From positions 1-9,112 of the forward strand of contig JAFAZL010000722.1 in the NCBI GenBank assembly GCA_019239815.1: 9,112 nucleotides of DNA, given 5' to 3'. The DNA is from Acidobacteriota bacterium (GTDB lineage Bacteria > Acidobacteriota > Terriglobia > Acidoferrales > UBA7541). The notes beneath the pieces are model-generated. The model was given only the letters and a program-made list of their open reading frames with translations, was not told where the DNA came from and did no database searches. Of this stretch, positions 1 to 5,834 are shown in pieces (position 1 is the stretch's first letter; each line of letters starts with the position of its first letter). The position numbers were made by a program, and so were the translations under genes.

Positions 1-72
1 CGGCGGCAGTTAGGTTGGAATCCGACTGGACCCCGACTCATCACCGATCTCGAAAACATGCGCTACGCGTAG
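1..72 (+). CDS. C-terminal end of a probable SDR/NAD-dependent epimerase-like protein (partial)
   Basis: An open frame enters from the left edge and stops at TAG 70-72. The 23 visible residues include LGWNPTGPRLITDLEN, which resembles the C-terminus of atypical short-chain dehydrogenase / NAD(P)-binding proteins, where an LGW-x-PTGP-x-LI-x-DLE pattern often ends the chain. Third codon positions are mostly G or C, as in the clear genes of this window. The gene runs convergent to the DUF899 gene, with 116 bases between the two stops. Only the tail is visible, so the Rossmann fold and active site cannot be checked. The family call comes from a short motif and could be wrong; that this is a coding end is more likely than the family name. 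Confidence 0.45.
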   Translation, partial: RRQLGWNPTGPRLITDLENMRYA

Positions 73-188
73 ACTGCAGATTGCAGCAGCGCGGTCACAC
101 TTCGCTTCGTCAAGATCGCAGCAGGTCAAATCGTGGCTGCACCGCGACGCGAGATGCGTCGCCGTGATCGACCGTACTGGGCCGGAAC

Positions 189-896
189 TTACTTGGCCGG
201 CGGAACAATTTCTGGATACCACTTCCCGCCGCGACCACCGGGCGTCATGTCGAGCATCAACCAGAGCGGATCCGCGTCGGGCGCACCACGCGGGTCTTGT
301 CCCGAGTCGGCCATTTCGCCGCTCATTTCACCGCTGTAGAAGTGATGAATCTTACCGTCGCGCCTGACAAAAACGCTGAAGCCGGGAACGTCGGCGTCGT
401 CGGGATTCACGTAAGTTCTGGTGTAGTCACCTGATAGGTCCGAGACGAAAGGAAGATTCGTATAGCCGCGTTGCGCTTTGTATTGAGCGAGGCGATCGAT
501 CGGTGAGCGCGCGGTCACAACGACAGCCACGCGCTGACGAAGATTCATCGCGGTGCCGTTCCACGAATTCAGGAATGACGTGCACATCGGGCACGGGCCT
601 TTGCGCAACGGACCGTACATCATGCTGTAAACGAGAAGCGTATCTTTATCACCGAATAGTTCGGACAGGCGAACGGTTCCCTGCTCGCCCGAGAACTCGA
701 AGTCTTTCGGAACTTTGCCGCCGCTGGGCAATGCGCGGCGTTGCGCTGCGACGCGTTCGATCGCACGACGTAACTCGATTTCTTCGGCAAGCAGCTTGTT
801 GCGAGCGACGCGATATTCAGCGCTCTCGTTTGGGAAGCGCGTCTTGTTGGTTGCTGCGAGGTCTCTGGCGGGAGGAAGTTTCTGCGTTTTCAGCAT
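189..896 (-). CDS. DUF899 family thioredoxin-like protein
   Basis: This is a 235-residue soluble protein of the DUF899 family, which has a thioredoxin-like fold and no established reaction. Residues 1-60 form a charged helical region rich in Arg and Glu. The thioredoxin-like core follows (about 60-185): VPKDFEF, a strand ending LLVYSMMYGP, and a CPMC pair at C102 and C105 in the place of the thioredoxin CxxC. DLSGDYTRTY and a beta-hairpin GFSVFVRRDGKIHHFYSGE then match the usual DUF899 C-terminal half. The length suits the family. The ATG at 896 is chosen over a TTG four codons upstream because TGGAGG lies 5 bases before it. No signal peptide is visible, so it should be cytoplasmic. It is divergent from the sigma-factor gene and has no obvious functional tie to the metal-efflux genes; a thiol-redox role is inference from the CxxC. 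Confidence 0.85.
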   Translation of the reverse strand: MLKTQKLPPARDLAATNKTRFPNESAEYRVARNKLLAEEIELRRAIERVAAQRRALPSGGKVPKDFEFSGEQGTVRLSELFGDKDTLLVYSMMYGPLRKGPCPMCTSFLNSWNGTAMNLRQRVAVVVTARSPIDRLAQYKAQRGYTNLPFVSDLSGDYTRTYVNPDDADVPGFSVFVRRDGKIHHFYSGEMSGEMADSGQDPRGAPDADPLWLMLDMTPGGRGGKWYPEIVPPAK

Positions 897-901
897 TCGG
901 G

Positions 902-907
902 CCTCCA
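902..907 (-). promoter_or_regulatory. Ribosome binding site of the DUF899 gene
   Basis: On the minus strand TGGAGG is followed by the 5-base spacer CCCGA and then ATG at 896. This is the best Shine-Dalgarno match at any gene start in the window. It decides the start, because the alternative TTG at 908 would overlap and precede the site. Confidence 0.8.
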
Positions 908-1131
908 AATGTATATAAAGGTTCGACGCTCATACCACCCCAAGTGTTTCTAATTGGACCTTCGATGAGTGCTCCAAATTCAGCCTCATATGGCATTCGC
1001 TGGTTTGGCTTGGCGGATGGATTTCTTTTCTTACCGAGCTAAGCAAAAGCGCGAAAGCCTCAGGTGTTTCTAGTACGCGGGAAGTCGCCAACTGAACGGC
1101 ATTCAGCCGCTTCTGTTACCGCCGGTTCATG

Positions 1132-1137
1132 TAGAAT
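1132..1137 (+). promoter_or_regulatory. Candidate -10 element upstream of the sigma-factor gene
   Basis: TAGAAT differs from the TATAAT consensus at one position and lies 17 bases before the GTG start. No good TTGACA-like -35 is present at 16-18 bases upstream; the sequence there is GCTTCT or similar. The dyad CTGAA-N5-TTCAG (1092-1106) sits just upstream of where a -35 would be. The rest of the gap from 909 to 1154 shows no coding signal. The call rests on one hexamer and is weak. Confidence 0.25.
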
Positions 1138-1154
1138 CGAGCGAATCGACGTAC

Positions 1155-1790
1155 GTGTCTGGGGCCAGGATCGTGGGACCGAACAGGGACTGGGAACCGA
1201 GCGAAAAAGCGTTCCAAGACTTTCTGAATTGGCTGGATGGGGGCCCGAACTCCGACGGCCAACGATACCTCGAGGTGCGTCGACGCCTGGAACTCTACTT
1301 CGACCGCAAAAATTGCATCGCCCCCTGCGAACTTGCGGATGAAACTCTGAATCGCGTCATTCGAAAGCTGGAAGAAAGCGGCGAAATCAACGGTGTCGCG
1401 CCGCTCCAGTATTGCTACACCGTCGCTACGTATGTGTTTTTGGAAGCGTTGCGCGCCGACAAGGGCTCGCCGTTTTATCGGCCGGTCGCGGCGACAAATC
1501 CAGGCAACCATTCAAGCTCGACGGTAAACCTTCCGAAGAGTGACAGTGCGTCTGACCAACGAGAAAAAATCGCTGAGCCCCTTCAGCATTGCTTGGCAAG
1601 TCTTTCAACCGCTGATCGAGAGCTGATTGGCGAATACTACCGTGGCCAACAGCGAAGCAAGACTGAGCGTCGCGCTGCGCTCGCGGCGCGGCTTGGAGTG
1701 ACCACAAATGCGTTGAGCATTCGCGCCTATCAAGTTCGGCAGCGGCTGGAAGTTTGCATTGAAGCTGCCTCAAAAAAGACAGAGACATGA
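1155..1790 (+). CDS. Divergent sigma-70 family (ECF-like) RNA polymerase sigma factor
   Basis: A 211-residue cytoplasmic regulator. Residues about 15-105 look like a divergent region 2: AFQDFLNWLD, a conserved-looking CELADETLNRVIRKLEE at 58-74, then YCYTVATYVFLEALR. A variable linker follows (about 106-138). Residues 140-202 form a region-4-like helix-turn-helix: LQHCLASLSTADRELIGEYY, then AALAARLGVTTNALSIRAYQVRQRLEVCI. The shape, short region 2 plus region 4, is typical of sigma-70-like proteins abundant in Acidobacteriota; no target promoter is known to me. The GTG at 1155 is the best start in the frame, since no ATG lies upstream and the first in-frame ATG would cut into region 2. The Shine-Dalgarno match is poor, so translation may be weak. 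It is followed after 37 bases by a membrane protein of anti-sigma type, the usual arrangement for a membrane-held sigma factor. Confidence 0.72.
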   Translation: MSGARIVGPNRDWEPSEKAFQDFLNWLDGGPNSDGQRYLEVRRRLELYFDRKNCIAPCELADETLNRVIRKLEESGEINGVAPLQYCYTVATYVFLEALRADKGSPFYRPVAATNPGNHSSSTVNLPKSDSASDQREKIAEPLQHCLASLSTADRELIGEYYRGQQRSKTERRAALAARLGVTTNALSIRAYQVRQRLEVCIEAASKKTET

Positions 1791-1827
1791 CAACTTTTGA
1801 AGCCACGGCTTTTATTTTGTTTGAGAG

Positions 1828-2823
1828 ATGATGCCAGCTTCGGCCCAACTCGAACCTAGTGACGCGATTCTTCTTCGCTATCTGCTCGGCTCTCTGCCAG
1901 TGGACGAAGCGGAACCGATTGAAGAAGCGTCGATCATCAACGACGATCTGGCGGCGCGTTTGAATGCAATCGAACGCGACCTCGTGGATGCCTACGTCAG
2001 GGGCGAGTTGGAGGGTGCGAATCTCGCGAAATTTCAGAGTTGGTATCTGTCGTCGCCCCTGCGCGTTCAAAAGGTTGACACCGCTCGCGAGATTTTGCGT
2101 ATTGCCGACGCGGTAGAAAACGTCTCGGCACTGGCGGCGCCCGGCGAGAACGGGACACCCGAACCAAGCGCCATGGCTGAACCGAGATCAGCATCCGTTG
2201 CAAAGCCTACGCCAGTCACTGCGCCGACATTTTCGTATGGAGGCGATGCGGGCGCGACAACATGGGCCGCATGGCGTGTCGGCAAATTCAGAGGCTGGCC
2301 GATGCTGGGCTTCGCCGCCGCGGTCTTGATTCTGCTCGTTGCCGTCGGATATCTGACGACCAAGAACAAACAACTTCGCAGAGAAGTTGCGGAATCGAGA
2401 AAGCAAGCAGGGTTGAGTGACCTGACGGATCCAAACGCCGGCAAGAGCGGAGCCCCAGGGGGATTGGCGCACGCGGTCGACAACGTCGCGACGGTTACGA
2501 TGTTTCTGCCCGCCCCAACCCGGGGCGCCAGCAATATTCCGAAAATTGATGTACCGGCAGGAACCGGGTTAGTGGTCTTGTCACTAGGCCTGGGCTCGAC
2601 GGATGCAGACAAATATCGAGCGCAGCTAATGAACCCATCGACACAGAAGATCGTGTGGCAAAGCGGACTTCTTCGGCCAGGGAGCGATGGCACGTACGTG
2701 TCTGTGGCGGTTCCGGCCAACATTCTGCGAACGCAAACATATTTGGTTGAACTGATGCACGATGCTGCGAACGGCAAACCGGAACTACTTGGCACATATC
2801 CATTTCGAGCGGAAATAAAGTAA
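1828..2823 (+). CDS. Single-pass membrane protein, probable anti-sigma factor or partner of the preceding sigma factor
   Basis: The 331-residue protein has three parts. Residues 1-100 are an acidic helical cytoplasmic domain (DAILLRYLLGSLPVDEAE, then IERDLVDAYVRGELEG and SPLRVQKVDTAREIL), of a type often found next to acidobacterial sigma factors. Residues 101-155 are a Pro/Ala-rich linker. One transmembrane helix lies at about 157-177 (WPMLGFAAAVLILLVAVGYL), followed by a basic/acidic stretch KNKQLRREVAESRKQ. Residues about 210-331 form a beta-rich, presumably periplasmic domain ending GTYPFRAEIK. There is no Cys anywhere, so it is not a zinc-binding (ZAS) anti-sigma factor. An in-frame TGA at 1822-1824 limits the start to ATG 1828 or the adjacent ATG 1831; GAGAG directly precedes them. 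Position after the sigma gene and the inside-linker-helix-outside plan support an anti-sigma role. It could instead be a structural membrane protein. Confidence 0.6.
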   Translation: MMPASAQLEPSDAILLRYLLGSLPVDEAEPIEEASIINDDLAARLNAIERDLVDAYVRGELEGANLAKFQSWYLSSPLRVQKVDTAREILRIADAVENVSALAAPGENGTPEPSAMAEPRSASVAKPTPVTAPTFSYGGDAGATTWAAWRVGKFRGWPMLGFAAAVLILLVAVGYLTTKNKQLRREVAESRKQAGLSDLTDPNAGKSGAPGGLAHAVDNVATVTMFLPAPTRGASNIPKIDVPAGTGLVVLSLGLGSTDADKYRAQLMNPSTQKIVWQSGLLRPGSDGTYVSVAVPANILRTQTYLVELMHDAANGKPELLGTYPFRAEIK

Positions 2824-2874
2824 AGCTCCAGATGTCAAAGAGTGTCGTTTGCGGCTTAAACCCAACTGAATCGC

Positions 2875-2903
2875 TTGACGGGCCAACCTTTCTTGCCTAA
2901 GCT
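2875..2903 (+). promoter_or_regulatory. Possible promoter ahead of the small exported protein and efflux genes
   Basis: TTGACG (2875-2880, five of six to the -35 consensus) is followed by a 17-base spacer and TAAGCT (2898-2903), a poor -10. Transcription would begin near 2910, only about ten bases before ATG 2920. If real, it would let the pump genes be transcribed apart from the sigma pair, in keeping with the 96-base gap here. The -10 is weak and the proposal is tentative. Confidence 0.25.
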
Positions 2904-2919
2904 TCGTCTTATTAAGCAC

Positions 2920-3195
2920 ATGAGTGGTAAACGCATTCGGTTCTTCTTCGTCTTTGTGCTCGCCCTTTTGTTCTTGGCCGGGCAGTTCCACTTGTGTGCC
3001 GACACGAACTCTGGCAGTTATGCCTCGCATATCTGCCCGTTCTGTGCGACGGCGGGCTCGGCAATCTTCACTCCGGCGCTGAGCATGGCCATGATTCCGG
3101 TTTTGACCAAGCTGGAAGTCGCCGCGGTCGCGTTTGAGCTTTCGACTGAAGTTGCGCATACGATTTCCCCGCGCGCTCCTCCTTTCCTCGCGTAG
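2920..3195 (+). CDS. Small exported Cys/His protein, DUF2946-like, upstream of a metal efflux operon
   Basis: A 91-residue protein with a basic N-terminus (MSGKRIR) and a hydrophobic segment at about 8-22 (FFFVFVLALLFLAG) that reads as an uncleaved anchor or signal peptide. Directly after it come HLC (H24, C26) and HICPFC (H37, C39, C42), candidate metal or disulfide ligands, then a weakly hydrophobic stretch with M56 and M58. The C-terminus ends ISPRAPPFLA. Small size, export signal, H-x-CP-x-C and a Pro-rich RAPP tail resemble DUF2946-type proteins, which are often seen near copper or other metal transport genes. The ATG at 2920 is preferred over TTG 2875, which would add fifteen residues ahead of the basic signal start; neither has a convincing ribosome binding site. 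It lies 77 bases upstream of the outer-membrane channel gene. Metal sensing or buffering in the periplasm is a reasonable guess, but the sequence does not prove it. Confidence 0.6.
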   Translation: MSGKRIRFFFVFVLALLFLAGQFHLCADTNSGSYASHICPFCATAGSAIFTPALSMAMIPVLTKLEVAAVAFELSTEVAHTISPRAPPFLA

Positions 3196-3241
3196 TTCTC
3201 CTTCCCTTTCGTTCGTTGCAGTTCCATCGCCCGATTCGACT

Positions 3242-3263
3242 TGTCTCTTCGTGAGACACGAGG
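3242..3263 (+). promoter_or_regulatory. Hairpin abutting the ribosome binding site of the outer-membrane channel gene
   Basis: TGTCTC (3242-3247) and GAGACA (3253-3258) pair as a six-base stem around the loop TTCGT. GAGG follows at 3260-3263 and lies 9 bases before ATG 3273, so it is the likely Shine-Dalgarno site. The hairpin could mark the edge of the initiation region or stabilise the message. Only four T residues follow, so it is not a convincing terminator. Confidence 0.35.
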
Positions 3264-3272
3264 TTTTGCTCC

Positions 3273-4595
3273 ATGAGGAAACGATTGGCTTGGGCCACTG
3301 CGCTTTTGGCTCTGCCCTCGCTTGCCGCCGGCCAGGGGCAGAAGATGCCGCCGTTGCCGCCACCGACGCCGCCGGCTGTAGCGCCGACTCCGGTCACAAC
3401 AGCACCAACGAAGATTACTCTCGACGAAGCGATTCGACTGTCGCTGCAGCACAATCACGCTTTGCAATCAGCGCGAACGACCATCCTGCAGAATCAGGCC
3501 GAAGAAGTGACCGCTAACTTGCGGCCGAATCCGACGCTGTCGTGGGACTCGCAATTTTTCCCGCTCTTCAGCCCAAGCCAATTCAGCGCCGACTATCTCG
3601 AGAATCAGGCGCAATTCGATATCGGAATCAGCTATCTCATCGAGCGCGGCAAAAAGCGCCAGCACCGCTTGCAAGCAGCAAAGGATCAGACGGCGGTGTC
3701 GCGCTCGACCGTCACCGACAACGAGCGCACGCTGATTTTCAACACGAGCCAGCAATTCATTTCGGCGCTGCTAGCTCAATCCACGCTGGACCTTGCGAAG
3801 CAGGACGCGGAAAGCTTTCAGCAAACGGTCAACATCAGCGAGTCGCGCTACAAGACCGGCGACATGAGCGAGAGCGACCTGCTCAAAATCAAATTACAGT
3901 TGCTGCAATTTCAGAGCGACTTATCGGCTGCGAAGCTCGCGAAGATTCAGGCTCTTGCCGGATTGCGCCAATTCCTCGGATTTGAATCCGTTGCCGACGA
4001 TTTCGACGTAAGCGGCGACTTGCAGTACCAGCCGGTTCACGCGGATCTACAGGCGCTAAAAGGCCTGGCGATGCAGAATCGCCCGGACTTGCGAGCCGCC
4101 CAGGAAAGCGTGACTTCTGCGCGAAGCCAGGAGGCGCTTCAGCGCGCGAACGGAAAGAAAGACTTGAATGTCAGCTTCGATTACACGCACACCGCCGGAA
4201 TCAACAGCGGAGCGTTTTTCTTCAACATCGATCTCCCCATTTTCGATCGCAATCAAGGCGAAATCGCCAAGGCGCGCTTCGCGATTACGCAAGCGGAAGA
4301 GACCGCACTCGAGACCGCGCAGCAAGTGAATACCGACATCGTCGATGCCTACGCCGCGCTGCACTCGAACGACGAAATCATTCAGCTCTACCAGAACGGA
4401 TACATCGACCAGGCCAAGCAGTCTCGCGATATCACCGAGTATGCCTACAAACGCGGCGCTGCGAGCCTCCTCGATTTTCTCGACGCCGAGCGAACGTACC
4501 GCTCGAACCAACTTGCCTATCGCCAGGCACTGGCGAGCTACATGACGGCTCTCGAGCAAATGCGTCAAGCCGTGGGAACGAGGGACCTGCCATGA
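3273..4595 (+). CDS. czcC: Outer-membrane efflux channel, TolC/CzcC-CusC family
   Basis: This 440-residue protein is the outer-membrane exit duct of the tripartite pump. A signal peptide spans 1-20 (MRKRLAWATALLALPSLAAG) with likely cleavage near Ala-Gly/Gln. No lipobox Cys is present, unlike CusC-type lipoproteins. A Pro-rich linker follows (24-46, PPLPPPTPPAVAPTP). The two outer-membrane efflux repeats then run at about 47-235 (ITLDEAIRLSLQHN at the start) and about 255-435. LPIFDRNQGEIAKA at 321-334 is a strong signature of heavy-metal RND channels, and YKRGAASLLDFLDAERTYR at 392-410 is the matching helix of repeat 2. Both repeats carry long coiled-coil-forming helices. Length is normal for the family. 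GAGG sits 9 bases before the ATG. The stop TGA overlaps the next gene's ATG in an ATGA, so the two are translationally coupled. Specificity cannot be read from this subunit. Confidence 0.9.
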   Translation: MRKRLAWATALLALPSLAAGQGQKMPPLPPPTPPAVAPTPVTTAPTKITLDEAIRLSLQHNHALQSARTTILQNQAEEVTANLRPNPTLSWDSQFFPLFSPSQFSADYLENQAQFDIGISYLIERGKKRQHRLQAAKDQTAVSRSTVTDNERTLIFNTSQQFISALLAQSTLDLAKQDAESFQQTVNISESRYKTGDMSESDLLKIKLQLLQFQSDLSAAKLAKIQALAGLRQFLGFESVADDFDVSGDLQYQPVHADLQALKGLAMQNRPDLRAAQESVTSARSQEALQRANGKKDLNVSFDYTHTAGINSGAFFFNIDLPIFDRNQGEIAKARFAITQAEETALETAQQVNTDIVDAYAALHSNDEIIQLYQNGYIDQAKQSRDITEYAYKRGAASLLDFLDAERTYRSNQLAYRQALASYMTALEQMRQAVGTRDLP

Positions 4596-5815
4596 ACGTT
4601 GGCCTTCGCAAACGTTTCGATCGATTCCATCGAATGTTTTCTGCCCCGGCCCAAGTCGCCGGCATCACTGCACTGGCATGCGTTTGCGTTTGGCTGGCCG
4701 CCGGCTGCTCCTCCCGAGAAGGCGAAAACGAAGCCAAGATGACTTCGTACTCCACCGGCGAAAACAAAAGTGACACGGCCGATCTGTTCACTGTGCCGCA
4801 AGACCAGATGTCGCACGTGCAAGTCGTAGCCGTCGAAAAATCGAAAGTGCCGCGCACGCTTCGGCTGACAGGTGCCGTCGCTTACAACGCGTTCAAAACA
4901 ACGCCGGTGTTCAGCGCCGTCGGAGGACCTGTGCAGGAGATCATCGCGCAGCCCGGACAAAACGTTCACGCGGGACAAACTCTGTTGACGGTGACGAGCC
5001 CGGATTATTCAACCGCGCGCTCGGCGTATCTGAAAGCGGTTAGCGCGTTCCAACTCGCTGACAAGAACTACGCCCGCGCGAAAGACTTGCTGGAGCACAA
5101 AGCAATCGCTGAGCGCGACTTGCAACAAGCTGAGTCCGATCGAGCCCAAGCGCTCGCGGACCAGGAAGCGGCAGCTGATGGACTGCGAGCGCTTGGCATT
5201 CGCGATCCCGAAACTCTGATGAAAGAGCCGCCGAAAACGACCGGGCAGATCCCCGTTCAAGCGCCGGTCGCGGGGCAAATCACGGAACTTCTAGTCGGCC
5301 CTGGCCAACTGCTGCAAGCCGGCTCGACACAGTGCTACACGATCTCCGACATGAGCACGGTGTGGGTGCTCGTGAACGTCTACCAAAGTGACATGTCATA
5401 CGTGCGCGTCGGCGACAACGTCGATATCACGACGGATTCGTATCCCGACACCTTCCACGGGAAAATTTCGTACATCGCCGCCGCGCTCGATCCGAACACC
5501 CGCACCTTGCAAGCCCGCATCGTCACGGAGAACCCTCAATACAAATTGAAGAAGGACATGTACGTGACGGCAAACGTTCACGCCGGCGCGCTCGCCGATG
5601 CCCTCACGGTTCCCGATGCGTCCGTTCTGCGCGACACGGAAAACGAGCCGTTTGTCTACGTCGAGACCGACAAAAACAAATTTGCGCGAAGGCTCGTCAA
5701 GATTGGCGATAGCGAGAATGGTCGAACCCTCGTGCAAGACGGATTGAAGGAAGGCGAGCGCGTCATCGGCAACGGAAGCTTGTTCCTGCAATTCAAAAAT
5801 TCACTGCAGCACTAG
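4592..5815 (+). CDS. czcB: Periplasmic adaptor (membrane fusion) lipoprotein of heavy-metal RND efflux, CzcB/CusB family
   Basis: The 407-residue adaptor links the inner-membrane pump to the outer-membrane channel. A hydrophobic segment ends in LAAGC with C39 as the probable lipidation site, so it should be a lipoprotein. Domain order is that of the family: first lipoyl half about 107-137 (VGGPVQEIIAQPGQNVHAGQTL), alpha-hairpin about 138-200 (YLKAVSAFQLADKNYARAKDLL onward), second lipoyl half about 220-252 (IPVQAPVAGQITELLVGPGQ), beta-barrel about 255-330, then the membrane-proximal domain with LTVPDASVLRD and DGLKEGERVIGNGSLFLQF. The His-rich N-terminal extension of some CzcB proteins and the Met cluster of CusB are absent. 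GAGGGA (4580-4585) lies 6 bases before the ATG. The start overlaps the channel gene by four bases, and the pump gene follows after 19 bases. Confidence 0.9.
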   Translation: MNVGLRKRFDRFHRMFSAPAQVAGITALACVCVWLAAGCSSREGENEAKMTSYSTGENKSDTADLFTVPQDQMSHVQVVAVEKSKVPRTLRLTGAVAYNAFKTTPVFSAVGGPVQEIIAQPGQNVHAGQTLLTVTSPDYSTARSAYLKAVSAFQLADKNYARAKDLLEHKAIAERDLQQAESDRAQALADQEAAADGLRALGIRDPETLMKEPPKTTGQIPVQAPVAGQITELLVGPGQLLQAGSTQCYTISDMSTVWVLVNVYQSDMSYVRVGDNVDITTDSYPDTFHGKISYIAAALDPNTRTLQARIVTENPQYKLKKDMYVTANVHAGALADALTVPDASVLRDTENEPFVYVETDKNKFARRLVKIGDSENGRTLVQDGLKEGERVIGNGSLFLQFKNSLQH

Positions 5816-5834
5816 GCGCGACGGCAAAAGCACA

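Noticed and set aside
144..162. Hairpin GCGACGC / GCGTCGC between the two convergent left-edge genes
   Set aside because: The stem has seven pairs, but no T-tract follows on either strand, so it cannot be called a terminator.
912..943. TATATA near 912-917 with TTGGGG upstream, as a minus-strand promoter for the DUF899 gene
   Set aside because: The implied transcript start would fall inside the strong ribosome binding site at 902-907, and the -35 match is poor.
2067..2795. A 242-codon minus-strand open frame opposite the anti-sigma-like gene
   Set aside because: The plus-strand frame has a coherent domain plan with linker and transmembrane helix; the minus frame gives a Ser/Pro/Ala-rich product without features.
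2875..2919. TTG at 2875 as start of the small exported protein
   Set aside because: It would place fifteen extra residues before the basic signal-peptide start MSGKRIR, and the TTG overlaps a possible -35 element. ATG 2920 fits better.
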